Shown: positions 31,033 to 40,743 of the stretch, in pieces
Layout of the letters: the number at the start of each line of letters is the position of its first letter
How positions within the stretch are numbered: position 1 is the first letter of the stretch
Source: Idiomarina ramblicola
Lineage (GTDB): Bacteria > Pseudomonadota > Gammaproteobacteria > Enterobacterales > Alteromonadaceae
NCBI RefSeq assembly: GCF_003987255.1
Contig: NZ_PIQC01000001.1
Coordinates: 496,001-560,000, forward strand
DNA length: 64,000 bases
Reading direction: 5' to 3'
Translations under genes and position numbers: made by a program
The notes under the pieces: model-generated
Databases searched by the model: none
Told to the model about the DNA's origin: nothing
What the model saw: only the letters and a program-made list of their open reading frames with translations

Positions 31033-31953
31033 TTAAGCTGAATGTTTACGTTCAAACTCACGAATACGTTGACGAGCTTCGTGAATAGACTGACGAGTCA
31101 ACAATTGACGCTGGCCATCCAAAACTTGCCCCTGGGGAATTTCAGTAGCGAGTTTTTTAGCCGCATTGAGCATCATGTTAAAGGCTTGCTGGCCGTCAAA
31201 TTTCATGGGTAATGCCATGAAAAAAGCAACACCTTCGGTCTCAAAATTTTCCATATTATCCAAGTCGAAGGTTCCGGGATTAAACATATTCGCCACACTG
31301 AAAATCATCGACCCGGTACCGGCCGTATTTTCATAACGGTGAAAGATACCCAGTTCGCCGAATTTACAGCCCAGCTCTGTCATCATTTGCAGCAATACAG
31401 CACCCTGTACTGGCCCTTTTACATGTAACGCAATTACCTCTTCGGGAACCGTTTCGAAATCGTCTGTGGCGTCGTTTTCGGTTTGCGCTTCGTGCTCCCG
31501 TATTGTTTCGTTTGGAGGATCTAGTTCATTATCTTCCTCAAATTTCAGCTCCGTCTGCTCCACCTCTACCTTTTCGTCGTTACTGACCCGCATCGACGGT
31601 AACGAATCAGATATCGCTTCATCGCTACCAAGATCCATCGACATCTGCTCTATATTTTCGTCTTCTTCATCTTTTTCTCGCGCATCGCTTTTTGCCGGCG
31701 ATACCTGAGAGTCACTTTCAAACGGTTCCTCTGCTTCGGTTGCCGTTGAAGATTGCGTCTGTTTAACCACCCGAACTTCACCAATACCGTCAGAATCAAA
31801 GTCTGTCGATTGTTGCTGACGGTTCTCCGCTACACGTTGCTCGCGCTGACGCTGTTGCTGGTTGCCTTTGCGTATTTTCCATAACCCATGCGCAACAATA
31901 CCGGCAATTGCCAGAATTCCAAGAATACTGAGGGTAATTTGTAAACTGCCCAT
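31033..31953 (-). CDS. zipA: Cell division protein ZipA
   Basis: A 306-residue FtsZ-tethering protein. It has an N-terminal membrane anchor (about 3-25), a basic patch (RKGNQQQRQREQR), a long acidic, low-complexity linker (about 45-165) and a C-terminal FtsZ-binding domain (about 170-300: VIALHVKGPVQGAVLLQMM, LGIFHRYEN, FFMALPMKFDG). The architecture is diagnostic. It lies between smc and ligA; with cysZ beyond smc, this is the familiar cysZ/zipA/ligA neighbourhood with smc inserted. Confidence 0.95.
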   Translation of the reverse strand: MGSLQITLSILGILAIAGIVAHGLWKIRKGNQQQRQREQRVAENRQQQSTDFDSDGIGEVRVVKQTQSSTATEAEEPFESDSQVSPAKSDAREKDEEDENIEQMSMDLGSDEAISDSLPSMRVSNDEKVEVEQTELKFEEDNELDPPNETIREHEAQTENDATDDFETVPEEVIALHVKGPVQGAVLLQMMTELGCKFGELGIFHRYENTAGTGSMIFSVANMFNPGTFDLDNMENFETEGVAFFMALPMKFDGQQAFNMMLNAAKKLATEIPQGQVLDGQRQLLTRQSIHEARQRIREFERKHSA

Positions 31954-31975
31954 TTTCGCTCCATAAAGCCTGTTT

Positions 31976-34900
31976 TTAACCAGCGTCTGTCATCGCCACG
32001 GCCTGTTCGACATCAACCGCTACTAACCTGGAAACGCCGGCTTCTTGCATGGTGACCCCGGCCAGGTGAGTTGCCATTTCCATTGCCACTTTATTGTGGC
32101 TGATATAAATAAATTGCACCGACTCAGACATCTCGCTCACCAGACGACAAAATCGTCCTACGTTGGCGTCATCTAAAGGTGCGTCGACCTCATCTAACAG
32201 GCAAAAAGGTGCCGGATTCAAACGAAATATCGCAAACACCAATGATAATGCGGTCAATGCTTTTTCTCCACCGCTAAGCAAATGAATTGTACTGTTTTTC
32301 TTGCCCGGTGGCCTTGCCATTATGGTAACGCCTGTTTCCAGTAAGTCATCATCAGTAAGTTCAAGCGTAGCGCTGCCACCACCAAACACTTTCGGGAACA
32401 GAATTTGTAAGTCATGGTTTATCGCATCAAAGGTCGTTTTAAACCGATGACGCGTCTCTTTATCAATCTTTCGAATCGCGGCTTCCAGAGTTTCTAACGC
32501 CGATGATAGATCATCCACTTGTTGGTCGAGATACTGTTTACGTTCTCTTTGCGCTTCGGCTTCGTCAATTGCCGCCAGGTTAATCGCACCTAAGCGCTTT
32601 ATCTTATTCTGTATTGATTCCAGCTCTTGAAGCCACGGCTTTTCATCAGCTTCAGAGGGCAATTGTTCCAGTACACTTTTCAGAGTCAGTCCGGTTTCGG
32701 CTAATGTTTCCAGCACCGCCTGACTGCGTTCCTGCAATTTAACCTGCTCAATCTCGGTGCTTTGCATAGCCTCTTTGGCCTGGCTAATTTTGCCCTGGAT
32801 CGCCGATTGTCCCTGAGTAATTTGTTGTAAGTCATGTTCAAGACTCGACAATTGCTGTCGTTGCTCCTGCAATTGTTCCGCAACGTCGCCGCGTTGATCC
32901 AATAGCTCCGTTAATTGCTCATCCAACGCGCTGTCACTCTCGTCAGTACTCGCATTCTGTTGTTCATTTCGTTCTTGCAGAAGCTGTTGATAGCGCTGTT
33001 CGCTACGTTGCAGTAACTTCTGCAACTGTTCAGACTGAGCCTTCAAATTCTGTTGTTGCAGCGTCATCTGCTGCTGTTGACTGCGCAGTTGCTGTAACTG
33101 GTTATCTTCGGCACGAACTTTAGACTCCAACTGCTCGCCTTTGTCTTCATCAAGCTGCTCCGTTTGCTCCAGTAACAGTTCGAACTCTTCTAACTGCACT
33201 TCAATTTGCTGTTGCTTCTCAGCGGCATTTTCCGCATGCAGCCGCTGCTCTTGTTGCTTATCTTGCAGGCTTATTAACTGTTGCTGTATTTGTTCAGTCT
33301 GCTGTAAGTTCCATTGCAGCCGCTCTTCAACTTTACTCTGTTCGTTGCGAGTTTGCTGGACTTGCTCCTGAGCCTGTTCCAGCTGTTCTTGTGCCTGCTC
33401 AACCTGTGTCTCGGTTTGCTGCAGTTGCTGGTCGCTTTCGGACAATTTGGCAGTCAAAACCTCAACCTGTTCTAATAAAGTTTCGCGCTGCCTATGAAGA
33501 TGAAGAACACTGTTATCTTCATCAATACGAGCCGCAATAAAACCGTCCTGCCAATACCAGTTTCCGGCTTTGGACACGGCAAAACTGGCATCGCTCTGTT
33601 GCAATTGCTGCCCGGCACGTGCCTCTTGCTCAATTGCCAAACACTGCTGCAACAGCGTCCAATAACGCAGTGGACCTTTGACTTTACTGGCCAAAGACCA
33701 GCTTTCCGGCTCTTGTCGATGAACAGGCCAAACCAACTTAACGCCAGAAACCGCTTCTAGTTCTTCCGGAGCTTGTTCCAGAACCACAGCATCCAGCCAG
33801 TCATACGCCAGTTGTTCAACCGCCATTTCCCAGCCGCTTTCCGCCTGCAGTAAGTCCCTTACCCGTCGACTGTCAGGATAGTTTTCTTGTAACCATTTTT
33901 CACTGCGGCTGTCGTTATTTTGTTTTCCTTCCAGCAGTTGCTCGATGGCCGTTAACTGAGCCTGAGCTTTATCTTGTTGCTGCTGAGTGTGCCGGTGTTG
34001 CTCCTGCAGCCCTTTAAACGCTGTGTGACGTTCCTGCTGTTGCTGTTTGCTGCTCTGATACCGAGCTTCATCCTGTTCCAGCTGACGTTTTAAGTCACTC
34101 AGAGCCTGGTCGTTCTCATCAACGGGTAACGCCTGTTTCTGCTGCTTTAAATCTTGATACTGACTTTGGAGTTGCTCTACTTGCTGCAGCGCATACTGCT
34201 GGCTCTGTTTGAGCTCTTGCTGTTTCAATTGCGCCTGCTGTTGCTGCTTTTCAACGTCTCGTTGTTGTTGCTGCTGCTGTCTTTGTTGCTGTTGCCACTG
34301 CCGCCACTGCTCACTGCTTTGTTGAGACTGTTCAGCCACGCTTTCCAGCTGTTCCTCAACCTGCTCCAGCTGAGGCTCCAGCATCAATTGCTGCTCTTCC
34401 AGTTGTTCTCTTTGCAAACGGTCATCCGCCAGTTGCTCATCCAGCTGGTTAATTTCTTCGTTTAACTGCTGCTGCCGCTGACTGCGCTGCTCTTTTAACT
34501 CTTGCTGATGCTTCAGTGTTTGCTCAATACGGGTTATTTCATTGCCCACCGAGAACATCTTTTCCTGCGACTGCTCAACCTTCTCGCGCGCTTCCTCAGC
34601 CTGCTCTCTCAGTTCAATAGCGCCGCGCTCATCACCGCTTTGCTGTGCCTGCCAACGTTCAAGTTCAGTCTGCTGTTCGGCGTATTGCGTCTGCAATTGC
34701 TGTCGTTGGTTATCAAGCTTCAGCCAACGAAGAGCCTGCAGCTCGCCCTTAAACTTTCGCTCATTGGCTTTCAATTCTTTATAACGAATAGCCGCGGCAG
34801 CCTGACGCTCCAGTTTTTCCAATTGCTGGGCAAGCTCTTCTCGCACATCACTTAAACGCTCAAGGTTTTCGCGCGTATGCAGCATCCGGTTTTCAGTTTC

Positions 34901-35434
34901 TTTGCGACGTTCTTTGTATTTCGAAATGCCCGCAGCTTCTTCGATAAAAACACGTAGTTCCTGAGGACGTGATTCAATCAGGCGGGAAATCATGCCTTGT
35001 TCAATAATGGCATAACTGCGCGGTCCCAAGCCGGTTCCCAGAAATAAATCGGTAATATCACGACGGCGACAACGGCTGCCATTCAAAAAGTAGTTAGACT
35101 GACCGTCGCGAGTCACCAGACGTTTAACTGAAATTTCATTAAACGCCGCGTACTCGCCCTGAATGCGACCAGAGCTATTATCAAACACCAGTTCAACGCT
35201 GGCCTGAGAAACCGGTTTACGGGCAGTGGAACCGTTAAAAATCACGTCACTCATGGCATCGCCACGCAGGTTTTTCGCTGAACTTTCACCCAGCACCCAA
35301 CGCACGGCATCAATCACATTGGATTTGCCACACCCGTTCGGACCGACGACGCAGGTCATTTGGTCAGGAAAAGGAACTTTGGTTGGATCCACAAAAGATT
35401 TAAAACCAACCAGTTTGATGTGTTTTAGGCGCAT
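31976..35434 (-). CDS. smc: Chromosome segregation protein SMC
   Basis: A 1152-residue SMC ATPase that folds at a hinge and organises chromosomes. Walker A is GPNGCGKSN near residue 30, the C-motif LSGGEKALTALSL near 1065 and Walker B LLDEVDAPLDDANV near 1090. The first coiled coil contains very glutamine-rich blocks (genomic about 34200-34320). The hinge, about 500-620, is followed by a second coiled coil. ScpA and ScpB genes are not in the window. Upstream of zipA by 22 bases, probably one operon smc-zipA-ligA. Confidence 0.95.
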   Translation of the reverse strand: MRLKHIKLVGFKSFVDPTKVPFPDQMTCVVGPNGCGKSNVIDAVRWVLGESSAKNLRGDAMSDVIFNGSTARKPVSQASVELVFDNSSGRIQGEYAAFNEISVKRLVTRDGQSNYFLNGSRCRRRDITDLFLGTGLGPRSYAIIEQGMISRLIESRPQELRVFIEEAAGISKYKERRKETENRMLHTRENLERLSDVREELAQQLEKLERQAAAAIRYKELKANERKFKGELQALRWLKLDNQRQQLQTQYAEQQTELERWQAQQSGDERGAIELREQAEEAREKVEQSQEKMFSVGNEITRIEQTLKHQQELKEQRSQRQQQLNEEINQLDEQLADDRLQREQLEEQQLMLEPQLEQVEEQLESVAEQSQQSSEQWRQWQQQQRQQQQQQRDVEKQQQQAQLKQQELKQSQQYALQQVEQLQSQYQDLKQQKQALPVDENDQALSDLKRQLEQDEARYQSSKQQQQERHTAFKGLQEQHRHTQQQQDKAQAQLTAIEQLLEGKQNNDSRSEKWLQENYPDSRRVRDLLQAESGWEMAVEQLAYDWLDAVVLEQAPEELEAVSGVKLVWPVHRQEPESWSLASKVKGPLRYWTLLQQCLAIEQEARAGQQLQQSDASFAVSKAGNWYWQDGFIAARIDEDNSVLHLHRQRETLLEQVEVLTAKLSESDQQLQQTETQVEQAQEQLEQAQEQVQQTRNEQSKVEERLQWNLQQTEQIQQQLISLQDKQQEQRLHAENAAEKQQQIEVQLEEFELLLEQTEQLDEDKGEQLESKVRAEDNQLQQLRSQQQQMTLQQQNLKAQSEQLQKLLQRSEQRYQQLLQERNEQQNASTDESDSALDEQLTELLDQRGDVAEQLQEQRQQLSSLEHDLQQITQGQSAIQGKISQAKEAMQSTEIEQVKLQERSQAVLETLAETGLTLKSVLEQLPSEADEKPWLQELESIQNKIKRLGAINLAAIDEAEAQRERKQYLDQQVDDLSSALETLEAAIRKIDKETRHRFKTTFDAINHDLQILFPKVFGGGSATLELTDDDLLETGVTIMARPPGKKNSTIHLLSGGEKALTALSLVFAIFRLNPAPFCLLDEVDAPLDDANVGRFCRLVSEMSESVQFIYISHNKVAMEMATHLAGVTMQEAGVSRLVAVDVEQAVAMTDAG

Positions 35435-35480
35435 TCAGTTGTTTTTATTCGTTATTAGCACGACAGTTTATTATCACAAG

Positions 35481-35509
35481 ACTCTAGCAGATCCGGTAGC
35501 CATTTGTAA
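35481..35509 (-). promoter_or_regulatory. Candidate smc promoter
   Basis: TTACAA and TAGAGT on the minus strand with a 17-base spacer, about 45 bases before the smc start. Confidence 0.4.
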
Positions 35510-35545
35510 CAATTTAGCCCGCACATTGCCATTGTATTGCCTTAT

Positions 35546-35551
35546 TATAAT
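35546..35551 (+). promoter_or_regulatory. Candidate cysZ -10 element
   Basis: A perfect TATAAT 28 bases before the cysZ ATG; the matching -35 is weak (ACATTG, 17 bases upstream). Confidence 0.33.
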
Positions 35552-35578
35552 AAGCAAATTTAACCCTCTGGAGTTTTC

Positions 35579-36319
35579 ATGCAAAAAGCAGTCTACAGCG
35601 ACTCGGGACTCGCTTACATCGGACGCGGATTACAACTTATCCGAACCAAGGGTCTTCGTCGTTACGTCGTGGTGCCTATTTTGACTAACCTTATCCTGTT
35701 CTCGCTTGCGTTCAGTTGGCTGTATGGCGAAGTCGACTACTGGCTGAATCGCTTTATGGGCTGGCTACCAGATTTCTTTCAATGGCTCGAATTTCTTTTA
35801 TGGCCGCTGGCGGTTATTACCATTATCGCGCTCTTTTCATTTGTTTTTAGTACCATCATGCACTTAATCGCCGCACCATTTAATGGGCTGCTGGCAGAAA
35901 AAGTCGAGCGTTATGAAAGTGGAGAAAGCTTAGGTGACGAGGGCTTCTTAGGTCTTTTTAAAGATATTCCGCGAACATTAAAGCGAGAAATGCAAAAGCT
36001 GCTGTATTACATCCCGCGAGCGCTGGGTTTCTTCCTGTTGTCGCTCATTATTCCGGTTATTGGGCAGGTGCTGTGGTATATCTTTGTTTGCTGGATGATG
36101 TCGATACAGTACCTTGATTACCCATTCGACAATCACAAACTGTCGTTTCCGCGCATGCGTTCCGAGCTGCATAAACGACGCGGTAAAACGCTGGGTTTTG
36201 GATTCGGTGTGACCGTACTCACAATGATACCGCTGATTAATTTAATTATCATGCCGCTGGCGGTTTGTGGAGCAACCTCATTGTGGGTTGATCATTATCG
36301 TCGCAGCGCGCTCAATTGA
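35579..36319 (+). CDS. cysZ: Sulfate transporter CysZ (EI24 family)
   Basis: A 246-residue inner-membrane protein matching CysZ in length and layout: four or more hydrophobic segments (about 25-48, 70-95, 140-170, 205-235). The N-terminal GLAYIGRGLQLIRTKGLRRYVVVPILTN and the loop MMSIQYLDYPFDNH are typical. CysZ brings sulfate into the cell for cysteine synthesis. It is divergent from smc; GGAG lies five bases from the ATG. CysB, the sulfur regulator, is encoded 6.5 kb away. Confidence 0.93.
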   Translation: MQKAVYSDSGLAYIGRGLQLIRTKGLRRYVVVPILTNLILFSLAFSWLYGEVDYWLNRFMGWLPDFFQWLEFLLWPLAVITIIALFSFVFSTIMHLIAAPFNGLLAEKVERYESGESLGDEGFLGLFKDIPRTLKREMQKLLYYIPRALGFFLLSLIIPVIGQVLWYIFVCWMMSIQYLDYPFDNHKLSFPRMRSELHKRRGKTLGFGFGVTVLTMIPLINLIIMPLAVCGATSLWVDHYRRSALN

Positions 36320-36326
36320 TAAAAAC

Positions 36327-36354
36327 AAACGACTGAGCGTTGGCTCAGTCGTTT
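36327..36354. terminator. Bidirectional terminator between cysZ and rmuC
   Basis: A perfect 12-bp stem AAACGACTGAGC / GCTCAGTCGTTT with loop GTTG, with A/T runs on both sides so it can end both converging transcripts. The rmuC stop codon lies inside the stem. Confidence 0.85.
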
Positions 36355-37685
36355 TTCTTATCTGCACCGTCAGACTCAATACCTTCCGGAGAGGTTTCGT
36401 CAGAATCAAGATAATCTGGATTTAACCTTTTATTGGTTTGCACACCCATCTGACGGAACTTATCGACCCGTCCAATGAGGTTGCCGCGCCCGGTACTCAG
36501 CTTTTTCATGGCTTCCTGATAACGGTTATCCAGAGTTTGTAGGCCATTACCAATTTTTTCTAAGTCTTCTACAAATCCTACAAACTTATCGTACAAACGC
36601 GCCGCATCGGTCGCAATCTTTTCAGCGTTCTGATTCTGATACTCGTACTGCCAGATGTTGTGAACCGTACGCAACGCAACCAATAAGTTGGTCGGGCTGA
36701 CCAGCATAATCTGGTTGTCCAGCGCCAGCCGGATAAGCTCAGGATCACGATCAACCGCCAGCAAGAACGCCGGCTCAATAGGAATAAACATCAACACGTA
36801 ATCCAGCGTGCGCAGCCCTTCCAGTTGATGATAGCTCTTTTTACCCAGCTGTTTTATGTGTTGCTTCAGCGACTGAACATGCTCGTTTAATGCCCGTTCG
36901 CGTTCTGCATCATCATCAGAATTAAAGTACCGCTCGTAAGCCGACAAACTGACTTTCGAGTCAATAACCACGTCTTTTTTATTCGGTAAATGCACAATCA
37001 CATCCGGTTTGAAGGACTTGCCGTCTTCGTCACGATGATGCGCCTGTGTCTGATATTCGTGTCCTTCGCGCAGACCGGACTGCTCCAGAATACGCTCCAG
37101 TACGACTTCGCCCCAGTTACCCTGTTGCTTGGTATCGCCTTTTAATGCGCGGGTTAATGCTTCAGCTTCAGACGCCATTTGGCGATTCAAATCCTTAAGC
37201 GACATAACCTCATTTTTTAAAGCAGAACGCTCTTTGGTTTCGTCAGTATACTGCTGAGTAATTTGCTTTTTAAACGCTTCAATTTGCTGTTTAAAAGGCT
37301 CTAGCGTCGCCTGCAGAGACTGCTGGTGATGTTGCTGCAGCCCTTTGGACTTCTCATCAAAAATGCGATTGGCTAAGTTTTCAAACTGCTGAGTCAGTCT
37401 TTCTTCGCTGACTTTTAGTAAGTTTAGCTTTTCCTCGGCAGTTTTTTGCTCATGCTCTGCTCTGGCAAGGGTTTCACGTAAGCGACTGTCTTTTTCATAC
37501 ACTTCGTGCTGAAGCTCATCAATGCGCTCGCGAAGAATATCCGCCTCTTGTTCCAGTGCCGTATTTTGTTGATCTGACTGTAAACGCAAACGGCGCTGCT
37601 GTTGCCAAAGCAACAACAACGCCGTAATGACAGTCACAACCGGCACTCCAATTATTGCCATCCATTGCCACAGTGCCAGCGACAT
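36345..37685 (-). CDS. rmuC: RmuC family DNA recombination protein
   Basis: A 446-residue protein with an N-terminal membrane segment (about 5-26), a long coiled coil (about 30-180) and the conserved RmuC nuclease-like domain (about 185-400: QQGNWGEVVLERILEQSGLREGHEYQTQ, DVIVHLPNKKDVVIDSKVSLSAYERY, FIPIEPAF). RmuC limits inversions at short repeats in E. coli; its biochemical activity is not firmly defined. It follows the fumarase gene by two bases, an unusual pairing that probably reflects shared transcription only. Confidence 0.92.
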   Translation of the reverse strand: MSLALWQWMAIIGVPVVTVITALLLLWQQQRRLRLQSDQQNTALEQEADILRERIDELQHEVYEKDSRLRETLARAEHEQKTAEEKLNLLKVSEERLTQQFENLANRIFDEKSKGLQQHHQQSLQATLEPFKQQIEAFKKQITQQYTDETKERSALKNEVMSLKDLNRQMASEAEALTRALKGDTKQQGNWGEVVLERILEQSGLREGHEYQTQAHHRDEDGKSFKPDVIVHLPNKKDVVIDSKVSLSAYERYFNSDDDAERERALNEHVQSLKQHIKQLGKKSYHQLEGLRTLDYVLMFIPIEPAFLLAVDRDPELIRLALDNQIMLVSPTNLLVALRTVHNIWQYEYQNQNAEKIATDAARLYDKFVGFVEDLEKIGNGLQTLDNRYQEAMKKLSTGRGNLIGRVDKFRQMGVQTNKRLNPDYLDSDETSPEGIESDGADKKND

Positions 37686-37687
37686 AA

Positions 37688-39211
37688 TTAAGCTCCTAGT
37701 TTTTCATTAAGGTCGGCAATCTTCGCTTTCCAAATTGCAGGGCCTTGAGTATGCGCGTTTTGACCATCGCTATCCACAGCAACAGTGACCGGCATGTCTT
37801 CCACCTCAAATTCGTAAATGGCTTCCATACCTAAATCTTCAAAGGCCACCACACGAGATTTCTTAATGGCTTTAGCTACCAGATAAGCTGCTCCGCCAAC
37901 GGCCATCAGATAAACGGCTTTGTGTTTACGAATACTTTCTACGGCTTCAGGGCCACGCTCTGCTTTACCGACCATGCCAATAATACCGGCTTCTTCGAGC
38001 ATCTGGTCCGTAAATTTATCCATACGCGTAGAGGTTGTAGGACCTGCCGGACCAACAACTTCATCACCCACAGGGTCTACCGGCCCTACGTAGTAAATAA
38101 AACGGTTGTTGAAATCAACCGGTAACTCTTCACCGTTATCCAGCATACCTTTAATGCGCTTGTGCGCCGCATCACGCCCGGTCAGCAACTTACCGGACAG
38201 GAGCACGGTTTCACCCATTTTCCAGTCCTGTATGTCTTCTTTGGTTACTTCATCCAGGTTCACACGGCGGGCATCATCGCCCAGCTCAAAGGTGACATCC
38301 GGCCAGTCTTCCAGTTTCGGCGGGGTTAAATCGGCTGCACCACTACCGTCTAACGTAAAGTGAACGTGGCGAGTAGCCGCACAGTTTGGAATTAAGGTGA
38401 CAGGTTTAGAGGCTGCGTGGGTCGGCAGTGATTTAATCTTTACGTCCAGCACCGTTGTTAAACCACCCAAGCCCTGAGCACCAATACCTAACGCGTTAAC
38501 GCGGTTAAAAATTTCTAAACGCAGCTCTTCTTCAGCATTTTGCGGGCCACGCTCAATAAGCTCATGGATGTCGACAGACTCCATTAAGGATTCTTTTGCC
38601 AATACCGCAGACTTTTCAGCTGTACCGCCAATACCAATACCCAACATACCCGGCGGGCACCAGCCAGCACCCATCTTAGGCAGAGTTTCAACTATCCAGT
38701 CGGCAATCGAGTCGCTCGGGTTCAACATCGCCATTTTTGATTTGTTTTCAGAACCGCCGCCTTTTGCAGCAATCATCACTTCAACTTCATTACCCGAAAC
38801 CATATCCAGGTGAACCACGGCAGGCGTGTTATCGCCGGTATTTTTACGGGCGCCCGCGGGGTCAGCCACAATAGAGGCTCGTAGAGGGTTGTCCGGATTC
38901 TTATAAGCACGGCGAGTACCTTCATCCACCATTTGCTGAACGGTCAAGTCTGTTTTATCCCATTGCACGCCCATACCCACTTTCACAAAGCAGGTCACAA
39001 TACCGGTGTCCTGGCAAATTGGACGGTGCCCTTGTGCCGACATACGCGAGTTGGTCAACACCTGAGCAATGGCGTTCTTCGCCGCTTCGCTCTCTTCACG
39101 CTGGTATGCCTCGTCCAGTGCTTTAATAAAGTCCAGTGGGTGATAATAAGAAATGTACTGCAACGCATCGGCAATACTGTCAATAAAATCAGCCTGACGA
39201 ATGGTGGTCAT
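37688..39211 (-). CDS. fumA: Fumarate hydratase class I ([4Fe-4S])
   Basis: A 507-residue iron-sulfur fumarase interconverting fumarate and malate. Cluster cysteines are plausibly those in RPICQDTGIV, MGAGWCPPG and IPNCAATRH. The C-terminal beta domain has GRDAAHKRIKGMLDNGEELP, YYVGPVDPVGDEVVGPAGPTTSTRMD and FEDLGMEAIYEFEVEDMPV. The length fits the bacterial approximately 507-residue subgroup and is shorter than E. coli FumA/FumB. It is divergent from pabB. Confidence 0.94.
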   Translation of the reverse strand: MTTIRQADFIDSIADALQYISYYHPLDFIKALDEAYQREESEAAKNAIAQVLTNSRMSAQGHRPICQDTGIVTCFVKVGMGVQWDKTDLTVQQMVDEGTRRAYKNPDNPLRASIVADPAGARKNTGDNTPAVVHLDMVSGNEVEVMIAAKGGGSENKSKMAMLNPSDSIADWIVETLPKMGAGWCPPGMLGIGIGGTAEKSAVLAKESLMESVDIHELIERGPQNAEEELRLEIFNRVNALGIGAQGLGGLTTVLDVKIKSLPTHAASKPVTLIPNCAATRHVHFTLDGSGAADLTPPKLEDWPDVTFELGDDARRVNLDEVTKEDIQDWKMGETVLLSGKLLTGRDAAHKRIKGMLDNGEELPVDFNNRFIYYVGPVDPVGDEVVGPAGPTTSTRMDKFTDQMLEEAGIIGMVGKAERGPEAVESIRKHKAVYLMAVGGAAYLVAKAIKKSRVVAFEDLGMEAIYEFEVEDMPVTVAVDSDGQNAHTQGPAIWKAKIADLNEKLGA

Positions 39212-39245
39212 GGAACTGCCTCTTGGTTAACTTTTGCGTGGCGCT

Positions 39246-39310
39246 ATAATAGCGTTTTCACTAACAACTGACCAGTGCCACTGACCGGTGAATATTTGCT
39301 GTGGTAGTAT
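39246..39310. promoter_or_regulatory. Divergent fumarase/pabB promoter region with direct repeat
   Basis: For the fumarase (minus): TGGTCA (39269-39274), 17-base spacer, TATTAT (39246-39251). For pabB (plus): CTGACC (39281-39286), 18-base spacer, TAGTAT (39305-39310). The two -35 boxes lie within a direct repeat, CTGACCAGTG (39268-39277) and CTGACCGGTG (39281-39290), 13 bases apart. Promoters are inferred from consensus only. Confidence 0.42.
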
Positions 39311-39348
39311 ATCGGTCATGACTAACCAGCCCGAATTGCGAGCATGAT

Positions 39349-40743
39349 GTGAGTGTTTTCCCGGATCTCTGTGCCATAAAACTTGATTGCCAGATTGATA
39401 ACCAAAATACAGCTATTGAGTTGTTTCAACGTTGTCAGCATGAAAGCTACGCACTGCTACTGGACTCAGCCGCACAGAGCCATGAAAACGGCGCTTACGA
39501 TATCATTTTCAGGCAACCAGAGCTGGTTTTAAGCTGCAAAGCAGGCAAGCTAAAAGTATCAACAAGCACTTCGTTAGAACTACCGCCTGCCCCAGAAGAT
39601 GCTGCCGGGCTTTGCCGTTACGCCGAGCAACTGAATCAGTTATCCGGTCATTATTCGGGGCCTGATGAACTGCCTTTTCAGGGTGGCTTTGCCGGCGCTG
39701 TCGGCTATGACCATGGCCGCTCACTGGAAGTCATTCCTGAGTTTAATGCCGACACTTACCAATCGCCTGATGCGGTATTAGCCTATTATAGCCAGGCGCT
39801 GATTATCGACCGGCAAACCAATACCGTCTGGTTAGTTGCGCCAGTAAATCAGTCAGAAGCACTACACGAATTCTGGAGTCAGCCAGTAGCAACGAAAAAG
39901 CCTGAGGCTTTTCAATTATTAAGCAACTGGCAAAGCAACATGAACCAACACCAGTACACCGACAAATTTAATGCCGTGCAAAACTACTTACTGGCCGGAG
40001 ATGCTTACCAGATTAATTTAGCGCAACGATATTCAGCCAATTACCAGGGCTGTGAATGGTCGGCTTACCTTAAGTTACGACAAGCCAACTCAGCGCCGTT
40101 TTCGGCCTTTATGCGCCTGCCAGAGAGCGCTATTTTGAGCCTGTCGCCGGAGCGCTTTTTATTAACCGACGCCTGGGGTCCGGTAGAAACTAAGCCCATT
40201 AAGGGCACCCGTCCCCGCTTTGACGATAAAGACCAAGACCAGGCCAGTCAGCAAGCGCTGTTAAGTTCGGCAAAAGACAGAGCAGAAAACCTGATGATTG
40301 TTGACTTACTGCGTAATGATCTCAGTAAAAACTGTGAGCCGGGCAGCATCGAAACGCCAAGCTTATTTGCCATCGAAAGCTTTCCGGCGGTTCATCACCT
40401 GGTATCAACCGTTATTGGTAAACTGCAGCCTGATCGTACCCCATTAAGCCTGTTTAACGGGGCTTTCCCGGGGGGGTCTATTACTGGTGCGCCGAAAATT
40501 CGGGCCATGCAGATTATTGAAGAACTGGAACCACACCGCCGTAATATCTACTGCGGCAGCATTGGTTACTTTTCTCAGCACGGTCGTAGCGACACCAGCA
40601 TTACCATTCGCACGCTGCTTGCCGAAGACGGTAAGCTTTACTGCTGGGCCGGTGGTGGTCTGGTCGCTGACTCAACAGCGGCGGATGAATACCAGGAAAC
40701 CAAAGACAAAGTGTCACGCATACTGCCGGTATTAGCCTCATGA
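39349..40743 (+). CDS. pabB: Aminodeoxychorismate synthase component I
   Basis: A 464-residue chorismate-utilising enzyme; with PabA glutaminase it makes 4-amino-4-deoxychorismate for folate. The chorismate-binding domain holds YQINLAQRY, KPIKGTRPR (active-site Lys), ENLMIVDLLRNDLS, and FPGGSITGAPKIRAMQII. The N-terminal domain covers about residues 1-190. Translation probably starts with GTG at 39349; no strong ribosome site is visible. Its stop overlaps nudL by four bases (ATGA). Confidence 0.94.
   Translation: MSVFPDLCAIKLDCQIDNQNTAIELFQRCQHESYALLLDSAAQSHENGAYDIIFRQPELVLSCKAGKLKVSTSTSLELPPAPEDAAGLCRYAEQLNQLSGHYSGPDELPFQGGFAGAVGYDHGRSLEVIPEFNADTYQSPDAVLAYYSQALIIDRQTNTVWLVAPVNQSEALHEFWSQPVATKKPEAFQLLSNWQSNMNQHQYTDKFNAVQNYLLAGDAYQINLAQRYSANYQGCEWSAYLKLRQANSAPFSAFMRLPESAILSLSPERFLLTDAWGPVETKPIKGTRPRFDDKDQDQASQQALLSSAKDRAENLMIVDLLRNDLSKNCEPGSIETPSLFAIESFPAVHHLVSTVIGKLQPDRTPLSLFNGAFPGGSITGAPKIRAMQIIEELEPHRRNIYCGSIGYFSQHGRSDTSITIRTLLAEDGKLYCWAGGGLVADSTAADEYQETKDKVSRILPVLAS

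Noticed and set aside
34154-34465. Long plus-strand open frame coding a leucine-rich peptide
   Set aside because: It is the reverse complement of the glutamine-rich SMC coding region; Gln codons read backwards give Leu and Cys runs. No ribosome site or family supports it.
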